NCBI GenBank assembly: GCA_947564735.1
Contig: CANOEC010000006.1
Location: 1-64,000, forward strand
Reading direction: 5' to 3'
DNA from: an uncultured Lachnospiraceae bacterium
GTDB taxonomy: Bacteria; Bacillota; Clostridia; Lachnospirales; Lachnospiraceae
Length of the DNA stretch: 64,000 nt
Below the pieces are notes generated by a model. It saw only the letters and a program-made list of their open reading frames with translations. It was not told the origin of the DNA and searched no databases. Both the position numbers and the translations under genes were made by a program. Every line of letters starts with the position of its first letter. Position 1 is the first letter of the stretch. Below are positions 9,111 through 18,436 of the stretch, piece by piece.

Positions 9111-9950
9111 TTAAGATCCGCTTCCATCATACTTAGAAGCACCCTTCATCCATAATTTATAGCTGCCATAGAATGCTGCCACTCCAAGAACTGGTGACAA
9201 CCATGTTAATACTGGTACATTATCCGGTCTTAGAATTACAAGACTCGGATAGTAAGCCATAAACGCAACCGGCAAAATAAAAGTAAAGATAAACCTAAAA
9301 ACATCATTAAAAATTGTTATCGGATATTTTGCATAATCTTTCATCTTAAGAGAAATATCAAGTAACCAGAATGAGTTTTGAATCCAAAAGCACGAAGCTG
9401 CTGCTGCATTTTGAAGAGCCATCATGAATAGCGAAGCTGTAACTAACGCAACAATAATTTTCATAATCAGGAGGAACTCCACCGGAATTGCCAGTTTTAT
9501 CCACGCATATACCAATGCTCCAATTCCAAAAACAAGCTGTCCAAGACCTTTTACATCAAACACCTCTGAGACATAATAAAACCACACGTTTATTGGGCGA
9601 AAGCAGTATTTTACAAAATCACCATCATAAACATAACGGCGTAAACTCCAATTGTTATCCAAAAGACACTGTGTCGGTGTTATTGAGATAAGTGAAAAGC
9701 CATATAGAAAAAGTATCTCGTAATAACTCCATCCATTTATTGATGGAAACTTACCGAACATAATTATAAATGCAATAAATCCCGCAATGTTTGTTGCAAT
9801 AATACCAATTGTTGAGATTATAAAATCGGCACGGTAACTCATTTTACTTTTTATATCCTGAGCAATAATTTTAAAATATATTTTTGTATAGAAGACAAGC
9901 CCTCGTCTTTTAATAGCTGCCCCTGATTCATTTCCAGTTACGTTTTTCAT
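9111..9950 (-). CDS. ABC-2 type permease (COG3694-like)
   Basis: A 279-residue integral membrane protein with about six predicted membrane segments, for example the hydrophobic runs near residues 47-65, 77-90 and 150-190. It ends the three-gene exporter operon 11768-9111 and follows the previous permease with a one-base gap, with AGG upstream of its ATG. It belongs to the group of paired permeases (COG3694/COG4587) found beside COG4586-type ATPases. The transported substrate is unknown. A paralogous operon is at 31797-34274. The operon is more AT-rich than the host genes and lies among insertion sequences. Confidence 0.85.
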   Translation of the reverse strand: MKNVTGNESGAAIKRRGLVFYTKIYFKIIAQDIKSKMSYRADFIISTIGIIATNIAGFIAFIIMFGKFPSINGWSYYEILFLYGFSLISITPTQCLLDNNWSLRRYVYDGDFVKYCFRPINVWFYYVSEVFDVKGLGQLVFGIGALVYAWIKLAIPVEFLLIMKIIVALVTASLFMMALQNAAAASCFWIQNSFWLLDISLKMKDYAKYPITIFNDVFRFIFTFILPVAFMAYYPSLVILRPDNVPVLTWLSPVLGVAAFYGSYKLWMKGASKYDGSGS

Positions 9951-9951
9951 A

Positions 9952-10761
9952 TCAACCTCCGTTTACGGTTACCTGCTTAATTGAGATACGCCAAAAGAAG
10001 CCACTAAAAGCCGAAATAGCAATCATCCAAAAAAGTGAAAATCCCAATTTGGAAATTACAGTTTGCCAACCAGGATTACGTGTCATCAAAAGAGTCAGTG
10101 GCGTGTCATAAATTGCCTTGAAGGGTAAGTATTTAACAACAGCAACAAACTTTTCAGGAAAGAATGCTAGCGGAATTGTAGCGCCTGATAATAGTGCAAC
10201 TATCATCTGCTTCATAATGTTGATTCCCCAGATAGATTCCGTGTACAAGCAGATTGTTCCCACAATAAAATCAATGTTGTAATTAATGACAATTGAAAAA
10301 ACAAATGCCAGAATAAAATAGAGCAAATTCCATCCCAATGGTATTGTTCCTTTTGTCATAATTACAACAATAACAAATGTTGGGATAAATGTTACCAAAA
10401 AGTTAACAACAAGTACTCCTGAATTTTCCCAAAAAACATAATGCTTGTATTTGATTGGACGAAGCAAATCCAGAACGATCTTTCCATTTTGAATGTTGCG
10501 CCCTATTTCCCAAACAATATACAGTTCTACAACCCCATAAAGAGACGTTGCCAAAACAAGATAAACCATTGTCATTTCAAAAGTCATTCCATTTACAACA
10601 TCATTTCCAGCTGATGAGAAAATTGCCTTCCACAAAAAGTATATAAGCGTAAGATAAAGGAGATTTCCAAGTATCATTACAAAAAGTGCAAGACGCCATT
10701 GAAATGTTTCAATAATGCCAAGTCTAGTCAGGGCAAAATATTTCTTTAACTTGTTCTTCAA
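9952..10761 (-). CDS. ABC-2 type permease (COG4587-like)
   Basis: A 269-residue membrane protein and probable second half of a heterodimeric exporter membrane domain. The N-terminus is cytoplasmic (KKYFALTRLGIIETFQWRLA), followed by several hydrophobic segments with long aliphatic runs near residues 27-45, 120-160 and 240-260. Its start codon overlaps the stop of the ATPase gene by four bases, a sign of translational coupling. It is the counterpart of 32575-33441 in the second exporter. Direction and substrate cannot be read from sequence; the family is generally assumed to export. Confidence 0.85.
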   Translation of the reverse strand: MKNKLKKYFALTRLGIIETFQWRLALFVMILGNLLYLTLIYFLWKAIFSSAGNDVVNGMTFEMTMVYLVLATSLYGVVELYIVWEIGRNIQNGKIVLDLLRPIKYKHYVFWENSGVLVVNFLVTFIPTFVIVVIMTKGTIPLGWNLLYFILAFVFSIVINYNIDFIVGTICLYTESIWGINIMKQMIVALLSGATIPLAFFPEKFVAVVKYLPFKAIYDTPLTLLMTRNPGWQTVISKLGFSLFWMIAISAFSGFFWRISIKQVTVNGG

Positions 10762-11768
10762 TTCCTGACCCCTCCCTCGTAAATCTTCTTGATTACATCT
10801 TCCGTAGAAATCTCTTTAAGCTGCATATCTTTTATGGCATGTGTTTCCTGAACTGCTTCAAGCACTTTCATAATACGGTTTTTTTCTTCATTAACCAAAA
10901 TTGAAATCCAAGTATCATCATTCGTAATAGATACCTCAAAAGCATACAATTCATCTTTAAGTTTATTAGCTACTTCTATTACATTTTCTCTTGGGCGGAT
11001 TTTAAGTGTTCTATATATACCAAAAAAATGTTTTAAATGACTAATTTCATTGTCGTAAAGCAAATTTCCTTTATCAATAATTACAATCCTCTGACACAAA
11101 GCATCTACATCACCCATATCGTGAGAAGTAAGAATCACAGTTGTGTTCTTTTTTCTGTTAAGCTCAAGAATCAGCTCTCGTATCTTACTTTTCATTGCTA
11201 CATCAAGTCCAATTGTTGGTTCATCAAGAAATACAACTTTCGGATTATGCAAAAATGCCGCAAGAATATCGCTAAGTGTTCTTTGACCCAGTGACATCTG
11301 ACGAACTGGCTTATGTAATAGTGTCTCAATATCTACCATACTGCCGTATAATTCGAGCATTTCATTATAGTTTTCATCACTAATCTGATAGATGTCTTTT
11401 AGAAGCTTAAATGATTCAACAAGAGGTAATGACCACCACAGCTGTGTTCTTTGACCAAATACAACGCCAATCTCCTGACTATTTTTTGTTCTATCTGTAT
11501 AAGGTATACGATTATTTATAATTAGATTCCCACTAGACGGTTCAAGAACTCCTGTCATCATTTTGATAGTTGTAGATTTTCCCGCTCCATTTTGACCAAG
11601 AAATCCTATTATTTCCCCTTGAGTAACTTCAAGATCAATGTTATCTACAGCACGAACAATTTTATAGTCGCGGGAGAACAAATCTTTAATGCATCCCTTA
11701 AGTCCTTCATGCCTATTCAAAACCTTAAATTCTTTTGTTACATTTTTAAGTTCAATAATATTATTCAT
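10758..11768 (-). CDS. ABC transporter ATP-binding protein (COG4586-like)
   Basis: The 336-residue ATPase of the exporter. Walker A is GFLGQNGAGKSTTIKMMTG, the signature is a MSLGQR variant of LSGGQ, and Walker B is VVFLDEPTIGLD, followed by the H-loop in TSHDMGD. About 90 residues after the nucleotide-binding domain form a C-terminal extension typical of drug/lipid exporter ATPases of this group. It is the first gene of the operon, with AGGTG upstream of ATG 11768. The interval to 11980 shows no other gene. Confidence 0.9.
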   Translation of the reverse strand: MNNIIELKNVTKEFKVLNRHEGLKGCIKDLFSRDYKIVRAVDNIDLEVTQGEIIGFLGQNGAGKSTTIKMMTGVLEPSSGNLIINNRIPYTDRTKNSQEIGVVFGQRTQLWWSLPLVESFKLLKDIYQISDENYNEMLELYGSMVDIETLLHKPVRQMSLGQRTLSDILAAFLHNPKVVFLDEPTIGLDVAMKSKIRELILELNRKKNTTVILTSHDMGDVDALCQRIVIIDKGNLLYDNEISHLKHFFGIYRTLKIRPRENVIEVANKLKDELYAFEVSITNDDTWISILVNEEKNRIMKVLEAVQETHAIKDMQLKEISTEDVIKKIYEGGVRN

Positions 11769-12019
11769 TATTCACACCTTATTCAAATTTATCATTCTTA
11801 CCTATAAATCAATTGAAATAACCACTCAAATGATATATCACTAAAAAAACATGCATTCGATTCAAAATCTTTAATCTTCACATTAGTCCATCCACTATGT
11901 TGCTTAATAACATATTTCTACAGCTCCTCGTATTACAATTAGAATTTATTGCTCATAATTGCTTATTTTTATTATACAAACGAGTAGGAGAAATTTCGAC
12001 CTCTCACACCACCGTGCGT

Positions 12020-13444
12020 CAGACTGTCTAACAATTATGTTTTTCAAGTCTGACTGTGCGAATTTTCTTGGTTATCATTATCATTTTTTGTAATTCTGCT
12101 CAAAATCTAAGTAATTCATTAGTTGCTTAGGTTTATTTTACCTGAACCTTTTTATTAATTCCTGCGTTGAAAACATGCCTAACAATCGCTTAAGGTTATA
12201 AGCGATAAACATGGAAGATGCTCCGCCTCGACATTATCCATCTGACGACGCAGAAAGAAACTATATCCTAAAGAACGCTTCATTGTACCAAACGGATGCT
12301 CAACATTACATCTGCGTTGCTTGTATATCTCGTTATTATCCATTGTATTTTGACAAACAGATTCCAGAATATCCTCATGTTCCCTGTTGTATGAAAACTT
12401 CTCTTTTCGGAATTCATTATCCTTGGTACTGTTATTAGCTCTTGCCTTTTTTATAAAGACGCTCATTCCATCATCAATACAGCTTTTTATTTCGGTACCA
12501 TTATAATAACCCGTATCTGCCAGTACTGTAGGAGTTTTTGCTCCTAACAGATGTGCTGCATCTTTTGCCATGATAGAGAGCTGGTTTTGATCGTTTATAT
12601 CATTTGTAGTTAAAATATCAATAATGAAATGATTCCGAGAATCCACAACTGACTGTACATTGTAACAGATATCCAGTGAACCATTGTTTTTCATCCGACA
12701 GGAATCAGTATCTGTTAAACTTTTCTGTTCTAAACCTTCCTCTTTTAATTCCTGCTTCTGTTTTAGGTATTGTTCCTTCAAGTCCTGATATTTCTGAAGC
12801 TTTTCCTTAAAATCATCATTTGCTGTATCATCTTTGTCAATTGTTATAAGATATGCATTAATCCGGACTTCTGCATACTCTATTTTTTTATCTAATCCGC
12901 TTTGGGTAATGCAGTTATGCTTACTGTTCTGAGCCCGGATTTTCGTTCCGTCTACGGCAATGAATTTTCCGTCAATTAAACCCCAGCCTTTAAGTATAAG
13001 AGACAGATTCCTCAGCGTTTTATGAAAGACATCCTTATTTTGTTGGACAAATCCAGAAATGGTTCCGTGGTCTAGCGTAATTGAATTGATAAGCCACATA
13101 AGTTCCATGTTCCATTTTGCTTCTGTTTCTGAAGCTCCGCTGGATCTGCTTTTATTCAGATATCCATAAATATGAAGTTTTAGTAAATCAGAACGTCGAT
13201 ATGGCGGCTGACCTCTGTTTAAACCGCTGTATTCAGTAAAGCCTAATTCTTTCAAATCAAACTCTTCCACATAAGCATCGATAACACGGACAGAATTATC
13301 TTCATCAATCAGAGAATCTAAAGAAGTATTTATCATTCTTGTCTGCGTTCTGTCTTGTCCAATAATATATGCCATAATAGCAATCCTCCAATACCATATG
13401 TCGTATCTTTATTATAACATTTCTATTAATTGTTAGACAGTCTG
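12020..13444 (-). mobile_element. IS1182-type insertion sequence, 1425 bp
   Basis: Perfect 17-bp terminal inverted repeats CAGACTGTCTAACAATT lie at 12020-12036 and 13428-13444. They are flanked by a 4-bp direct duplication GCGT (12016-12019 and 13445-13448), so both ends are defined to the base and the insertion is clean. The single gene inside is a transposase on the minus strand. The intact ends suggest a relatively recent insertion, although the gene now carries a frameshift. Confidence 0.9.
12138..13375 (-). pseudogene. IS1182-type transposase with late frameshift
   Basis: The frame from ATG 13375 (MAYIIGQDRTQTRMINTSLD) shows the IS1182 layout: the N-terminal YRRSDLLKLHIYGYLNKSRS segment, the first Asp in IDGKFIAVDGTKIRAQNS, a second in TPTVLADTGYYNG, and the Glu region CNVEHPFGTMKRSLGY. 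Near 12220 a one-base deletion (GAGCATC where GAGGCATC is expected) moves the frame. The uninterrupted frame ends at 12179, while the family-like C-terminus SSMFIAYNLKRLLGMFST continues in the next frame to a stop at 12138. The catalytic residues precede the lesion, so partial activity is conceivable. Confidence 0.8.
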
Positions 13445-13477
13445 GCGTACCGTTCGGTACACGGCGGTTCAATCAAC

Positions 13478-13741
13478 TTAACATGTAACACTCTTTTCAG
13501 TATAGTAATCTAACATTGAGATTAGTCCGAATGAGGCTAGTCTCTTGTTGTCTATAGCCTGCTGTACATCTGAACTTTTACACACTCTGGCATACCCTTT
13601 TGCATACGACGTTCTTCTTGCTGCCCATTTGGGTACTCCTAGTTTCATCAGATTTTTTGCTCTGTTCTGTGGAGTTTTCCACTGTTTCCATATACACATC
13701 CGAAGCCTAAATCGTATGTTTTTATCAAGATTCTTACACAA
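13478..13741 (-). pseudogene. Group II intron maturase, C-terminal fragment
   Basis: The minus strand encodes DKNIRFRLRMCIWKQWKTPQ followed by KNLMKLGVPKWAARRTSYAK and LASFGLISMLDYYT. This is the conserved C-terminal (group II intron, maturase-specific) end of LtrA-like reverse transcriptase/maturases. All reverse transcriptase motifs are missing upstream. The stop is followed at once by the intron domain V sequence, the normal arrangement. The protein fragment is not expected to be functional. Confidence 0.8.
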
Positions 13742-13908
13742 CTTCTTTATACTCCCTATCTTGAAATAGTTAATTCATCCCCTGTTAAGTTCATTGAGAC
13801 AATATGTAATACCCCCGCATTTATAATCGCGTGGATTAACTTGTATACTGTAGATTGCAAAATCAAAAGGTAACAGGGTTTACCGCATGCAAAAGTAGTT
13901 CATTACAA

Positions 13909-14105
13909 ATGGATTATAACACAATTTTCGTAGAAATGGACGTTCACAAGGAAAAATCTTCACATTGCTACTATTTGATTGAAAAAGATGAATTTCTCTA
14001 CCCACACACAACAACAGGCGAATACAGGCAGGTACTTGCCTATCTTACTTCCCTGCGGAACAAATTCGGTGAAAACGTGTCTTTTCTATGCAGTTATGAG
14101 GCAGG
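13909..14105 (+). pseudogene. IS110-family transposase, N-terminal fragment
   Basis: The frame from ATG 13909 reads MDYNTIFVEMDVHKEKSSHC and continues to SFLCSYEAGS, matching the first ~65 residues of IS110-family DEDD transposases (first Asp in MDVHKE, Glu in YEAG). The similarity ends near 14105, where the opposite-strand C-terminus of another IS110 transposase abuts it. No continuation is found to the right of that second element, so this is a truncated remnant. Confidence 0.75.
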
Positions 14106-14108
14106 GTC

Positions 14109-15176
14109 CTATGATGGCTTTTTTGCACCTTTCTTCTGCTTGAGTTTCCAGTACCATGCAGAAAGATAGGTCTTGCGCTTGCCGGCAATGACCCATGCAA
14201 CTTCACAGAGCATACTTTTAATATAAGGGTTCCCTTTCGTGACGGCGGTGCTTTTGCGTTTTCCGGTGCTCTCATTGTTTCCCGGCGACAGCCCTGCCCA
14301 TGAACAGATATGTTCGGCTGTTTTGAAACAGTCCATGTCAGTGCCGATTTCTGCAATAATGGCAATGGAAGCTGTTGCGCTGATACCGGGGATGGTAATG
14401 AGCTGTTCTATCTATGCGGATTTCGGAGAAGCTTCATTGAGCATGGCAGTTTCCACTTCTGCCAGATGAAATCGCAGAGTGTCATAGTGTTCCATCATAA
14501 GGCATAGAAAATCCCTTCCGTGTATGGAGAGGGTTCCATTAACAGATGCAAGTATGCCATCAATACGTTCCCGTGTTTTAGTCTTCAGGCATTTGTCAAG
14601 CGTGGCACGGTCAATACAGCCGTACTCAATCAGGTGTTTTATGATACCCCGTCCGGTTACACCAAAAATGTCAGAAATAAATGTGGAGAGACGGAAACCG
14701 GAACCCTAAAGAAACTTTTCGATACGGTTCTTCTGGGAAGTGATGTCATGAACGATGCTTTTGCGGTAACAGGTAAGGTGGCGCAGCTCCCGGATGGATT
14801 TTTCAGGAATGAAACCTGCATTGCGCAGACTGGCGCGCAGGAGGGCTGCTATCCACTCTGCGTCACGCATATCAGTTTTCTTGCCGGGGACATTTTTCAT
14901 GTGTCTGGCATTGACGACAAGAAGCGTAAAAACTTCAAGTGAATCCTCTAAGACTTCATAAAGGGCAACCCAGTAGATGCCTATGCTTTCCATAGCAACA
15001 TGCCGACATCCGCAGGAAAGAATCCTGTCACGCAGGTCAGTGAGTCCGGAAGCAGGTGTTGGGAAATCGCGGATTTCGGATACAGCGGTCTTTCCAATAG
15101 ATCCAGACAGGACGCAGGCAACGATTTTATCTTTGTGTACATCCAGTCCGCAGCAGATTTCAAGAAGGTCTTTCAT
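14109..15176 (-). pseudogene. IS110-family transposase with two in-frame stops
   Basis: The frame from ATG 15176 reads MKDLLEICCGLDVHKDKIVA, with DEDD-type Asp residues also in KKTDMRDAEWIA and the Glu in AMESIGIYW. A TAG near 14705 follows NRIEKFL where GSGFRLSTFISD should continue. A second TAG near 14418 (SPKSA-stop-IEQLITIPGIS) follows. The C-terminal transposase_20 region AEHICSWAGLSPGNNESTGK and KSMLCEVAWVIAGKRKTYLS is intact, but the end is lost at the junction with the fragment at 13909-14105. Both stops are single C-to-T changes from CAG. On the minus strand just upstream (15211-15229) is the hairpin AGGCGTTT-GCG-AAACGCCT, possibly part of the element's leader RNA. Confidence 0.75.
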
Positions 15177-15565
15177 AAGGCAAAACTCCTTTCGGGATTA
15201 TATTAATTATAGGCGTTTGCGAAACGCCTATGAGTGATGAACTGTGTAAGGAGCATTATCTATCCATCATATTCCCTGCCAGACAACGTAGTAAAAGTAC
15301 AATGAATGGCAGATGGATAAACAAAATTCTTCTTATAAGACACAGCTTCACCGGGACATTAACATTGCCATTAAAATTGATACACAAAAACCAGCACAAG
15401 TATTTTTTAACTAAATTCAGCTAAAGCAACAAATACCTTATCGTCTGCATAAATAAATAATAATTCCGCAAAAATACAATATGCATATGCATCTGATTTT
15501 GATATTCTGATAAAAATATAAATCTTGATTCGAGAAGAGGCAATGTAATATGTCATTCCCACACC
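15177..15565. other. Intergenic stretch between IS remnant and kinase operon
   Basis: This 389-base stretch holds the hairpin AGGCGTTTGCGAAACGCCT at 15211-15229 and otherwise AT-rich sequence. I see no convincing gene in it. The AT-rich right part (15420-15560) is a plausible boundary between the mobile region and the host chromosome. Confidence 0.5.
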
Positions 15566-16501
15566 TCAAAGCACGGGAAACACCACCTTAATGGTAAATA
15601 CCTCGTCCGTATACTGAGCCGTAATCCTGCCGCCCATCTGTTCCGTCAAAAGCCGCGCAATCGAAAGTCCCAGCCCCGTCGCGTGTTCCGCATTCTCTAC
15701 CGTGTAGAACTTTTCAAACAGCCTGCCCACCTGTATCGTATCCAGTGCAGCTGCATGATTGGAGAATCTGATTTCCCCGTCTTTAGACAACATAATTTCC
15801 AAATCCCCGTCGCTGTACTTCACCGCATTTTGAAGGATGTTTTCAAAAATGCGCAAAAGCGCCGAAGGATTCAGTCTACGAACCACCTGTGTCGTTGGCA
15901 TTGTAATCTGAGGTGTAATCCGGCGCATGGTAAGCACACCGTAAAAGCTTACAACACTCTCTTCCAGCACATTGTTTATCACGACATTTTCGTATCCCTT
16001 TCCAGCATCCCTTTTATATAACGCGCGTGCCATATCCGATGCCTCTCCTGTCTGCATGGCGGGAACTGCTTTCACATAAGTAAACAACTCTTCTGTCAGC
16101 CCTCTCAGCGCTTCGGTTCGATTTTTGATAATTCCCAGATACCGCTCTGCGGACTCTGACTTTTCTTCCTGTTCCAGCAGCTCAAGATACCCGTAAAGAG
16201 CCGTAAGCGGTGTCCGGATATCATGGGAAATATTCGTAATCGTCTCCTGCAACGCCATATTGCCCTGCTCATACTGCCATCTTAATGTCCGCAGGCAGCA
16301 TAACTGCCTGTTTAAAGCATCCGCGAGCTGACGCATCGACTTATCGCGGCTGTCAATCATAAGAAGCGTATTGGTCTGCATTTCCAGCTTCTCCGCAAGC
16401 CCTTCTCGTATTTCGCGCGCCGCCCTGCGCATATCTGCGATTTTCCATAGCAGAAAAAGGAGGATTACAACCAGCACGACACAAATCATCTCCAACCGCA
16501 C
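15566..16501 (-). CDS. Sensor histidine kinase of a peptide-sensing type system
   Basis: A 311-residue kinase with one N-terminal membrane segment (about residues 3-21) and almost no extracellular domain, followed by a coiled linker. The HisKA motif is TNISHDIRTPLTALYGYLEL with the phosphoacceptor His near residue 93. The HATPase domain shows QNAVKY (N box) and ATGLGLSIARLL (G2 box). Small kinases without a sensor loop are typical partners of ABC immunity/detox transporters, where the transporter does the sensing. It is the last gene of the regulator-ATPase-permease-kinase run, 37 bases after the permease stop. It should phosphorylate the response regulator at 18437-19213. Confidence 0.9.
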   Translation of the reverse strand: MRLEMICVVLVVILLFLLWKIADMRRAAREIREGLAEKLEMQTNTLLMIDSRDKSMRQLADALNRQLCCLRTLRWQYEQGNMALQETITNISHDIRTPLTALYGYLELLEQEEKSESAERYLGIIKNRTEALRGLTEELFTYVKAVPAMQTGEASDMARALYKRDAGKGYENVVINNVLEESVVSFYGVLTMRRITPQITMPTTQVVRRLNPSALLRIFENILQNAVKYSDGDLEIMLSKDGEIRFSNHAAALDTIQVGRLFEKFYTVENAEHATGLGLSIARLLTEQMGGRITAQYTDEVFTIKVVFPVL

Positions 16502-16538
16502 TCTTTGCTTCCCCCTTTCGCTCTTTCTTTGATAACCT

Positions 16539-17384
16539 TTACTTAATATCCTTCCTGCGGAATATCCAAATCCCGACGCCTGTGATTACAAACGTCTCTC
16601 CCAGCAAACATAACGGCTGTTTTGCATCATATTCCGTCTCAATGTTCATGACATCGATAATCTGCGCCGAGGGCAAAAGCAGTTTTGCAACCTCATACGC
16701 GTTTCGCTTTGCTCCCGTCAGATAGCGTGAATTGTAAACCGTCCGTTCCACCGTCTTTTCTTCTCCGGATACATCCTCCACTTTCTCAAGCCGTACCGTA
16801 TATTCCGGCATCTCAAGAAATTGTACCACTGCAATTCCCGCCGCCAGAAGCAGCATGGAGCACAGCAGCGTGACTGCACCGACCCGCGCCACATTCATAT
16901 CCGACATGGCAACAAACACCCAGACCGCAGTGTATACCATCAGAATACAAAACGCCATGACAATCCCCCAGCCGGGGTTATGGATGCCGTTCACCGCCTC
17001 TTTTCCAACAAAAAGGCTTCCCAGAATAAATGCTGTGGCAAAGTAGGTCACAAATGCAATAACCGCCGCCGCGTAACAGACAATCAGATTCGCCAGATAG
17101 ATATGCAGCCGTAAATGTCCTGTTGCAATTTTATTCCTGATGGCGCCGCTGCCGTACTCTGCACCGATATAAAACGAGACAAAAAACGCCAGTACAATGC
17201 CAATGGGCAAAAGTCCGCCAAAAAATCCCAGATTCCAGTTCCTATACGCCTTGTGATTCACATAGATTGTAAGATATACATCCCGGTAGAACAAAGCGCA
17301 GTAGCCCGCCATGAAACTCTCCATCAGATAAAAAACACGGCTGCGCCATAATCTTGCAAAATTAGCGGAAATCAGTCTATTCAT
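16539..17384 (-). CDS. ABC-2 type permease of the lantibiotic/bacitracin immunity type
   Basis: The protein starts at MNRLISANFARLWRSRVFYL; this ATG (17384) overlaps the end of the ATPase gene by eight bases. The 281 residues contain about six hydrophobic segments and a large loop after the fourth, rich in charged residues (EKVEDVSGEEKTVERTVYNS), probably outside the cell. Together with the ATPase it should form an exporter or flippase-like pump protecting against a peptide or similar compound. The family assignment rests on gene context and membrane topology rather than a strong motif. Confidence 0.8.
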   Translation of the reverse strand: MNRLISANFARLWRSRVFYLMESFMAGYCALFYRDVYLTIYVNHKAYRNWNLGFFGGLLPIGIVLAFFVSFYIGAEYGSGAIRNKIATGHLRLHIYLANLIVCYAAAVIAFVTYFATAFILGSLFVGKEAVNGIHNPGWGIVMAFCILMVYTAVWVFVAMSDMNVARVGAVTLLCSMLLLAAGIAVVQFLEMPEYTVRLEKVEDVSGEEKTVERTVYNSRYLTGAKRNAYEVAKLLLPSAQIIDVMNIETEYDAKQPLCLLGETFVITGVGIWIFRRKDIK

Positions 17385-18291
17385 AAACGCCACCTCCCAC
17401 AAGATTGACATAGTAACTTTCCAGACTCTCGTTCTGTTCCTTGTAGGAAAGTATATTGCAATGCTCCTTTGCCAGAAGAAGCGCAAGCTCCGTGACGCCA
17501 AGCTGTGCAAAAATTTCCGCCTCCGTCTCCGAAAGCATATGGTACTCCACCTGCATTTCATGAAGGGTGCGGGCGAGTGCTCCTGCATTGTCTACCTCGA
17601 TACGGATGCACTTTTTACACATCATTTCCAGTTCCTGTGCACTGATTTCCCGGACAATGGCGCCTTTGTCAATAAACCCGTAATGCGTCGCCAGCTTGGA
17701 GAGTTCGCCTAACATATGGCTGGAAATCAGTACCGTCATCTGCCGCTCCTGATTCAGCCTTAAAATCAGCTCCCTAATTTCAATAATCCCCTGCGGATCC
17801 AGTCCGTTTATCGGCTCATCCAGTATCAGAAAATCCGGACTGCCCGCCAGTGCGACGGCAATTCCCAGCCTCTGGCGCATTCCCAGCGAAAAATTCCGCA
17901 CCTTCTTCCTGCCCGTATCCGCCAGCCCCACGAGCTGCAACAGTTCCCCGATTCCTTCACAGGACGGCATTCCCAGTACCCGGTACTGTATTTTCAAATT
18001 CTCCGTCGCTGTCAAATCCGGATAAACCGACGGCGACTCCACGATAGCGCCTATTCTCCTGCGCGCTCTTGTAATCGCTTTGTCCGTGCTTTTTACTCCA
18101 TATAACGCATATTCTCCCGAAGTTTCTTTCTGCAGACCGCAGATGAGACGAATCAGGGTGGTCTTGCCCGCGCCGTTTTTCCCGACAAAACCGTATATGG
18201 ATCCCTTTGGCACATGCATGGACAGATTATGCAGCGCCTTATCATGTTTATATTGCTTACAGAGCGCAGCTGTTGTCAGACAATATTCCAT
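17377..18291 (-). CDS. ABC transporter ATP-binding protein (immunity/resistance type)
   Basis: A 304-residue ATPase. Walker A is GFVGKNGAGKTTLIRLICG, the signature is FSLGMRQRLGIA, and Walker B is FLILDEPINGLDP, followed by ISSHMLGEL. A ~90-residue C-terminal extension follows the nucleotide-binding domain. This matches the CcmA/BcrA-like ATPases that pair with six-span permeases in bacitracin or lantibiotic self-protection. It is separated from the regulator gene by 145 bases that carry three direct repeats (18391-18422), suggesting its own regulated promoter. Confidence 0.9.
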   Translation of the reverse strand: MEYCLTTAALCKQYKHDKALHNLSMHVPKGSIYGFVGKNGAGKTTLIRLICGLQKETSGEYALYGVKSTDKAITRARRRIGAIVESPSVYPDLTATENLKIQYRVLGMPSCEGIGELLQLVGLADTGRKKVRNFSLGMRQRLGIAVALAGSPDFLILDEPINGLDPQGIIEIRELILRLNQERQMTVLISSHMLGELSKLATHYGFIDKGAIVREISAQELEMMCKKCIRIEVDNAGALARTLHEMQVEYHMLSETEAEIFAQLGVTELALLLAKEHCNILSYKEQNESLESYYVNLVGGGVYE

Positions 18292-18390
18292 AAATAACCA
18301 TGCTCCTTTCTTAACCTGCAGCTTTGAGCCACAGGCACAATATTTGTAAAACCGGTTTCTTTATGCTGCCTTCAGTTTACCTTCTGCATG

Positions 18391-18430
18391 TTAAGAAAGC
18401 AGTTAAGAAAAGAGTTAAGAAACAGTTAAT
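18391..18430 (-). promoter_or_regulatory. Direct repeats, probable response-regulator binding site
   Basis: TTAAGAAA occurs three times, at 18391, 18403 and 18415, with exact 12-base spacing, followed by a partial fourth (GTTAAT at 18425). OmpR-family regulators bind tandem direct repeats with about one helical turn spacing upstream of target promoters. The site lies between the regulator gene and the ABC ATPase start at 18291, the expected place for control of the transporter. Confidence 0.65.
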
Positions 18431-18436
18431 TTTTAT

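Larger units (their letters stand above)
11980..13741 (-). mobile_element. Group II intron 3' fragment, split by an IS1182-type element
   Basis: On the minus strand the intron remnant runs from the C-terminal part of a maturase (13741-13478), through GAACCGCCGTGTACCG (13470 downwards), to the 3' end near CTCCTACTCG at about 11981. Removing the inserted element (12020-13444) and one copy of the GCGT duplication restores a domain V hairpin of the form GAACCGCCGTG/TACGCACGGTGGT followed by a domain VI-like stem. The 5' part of the intron, including most of the maturase, is absent, so it cannot splice autonomously. An IS has inserted into the catalytic RNA domain itself. Confidence 0.75.
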
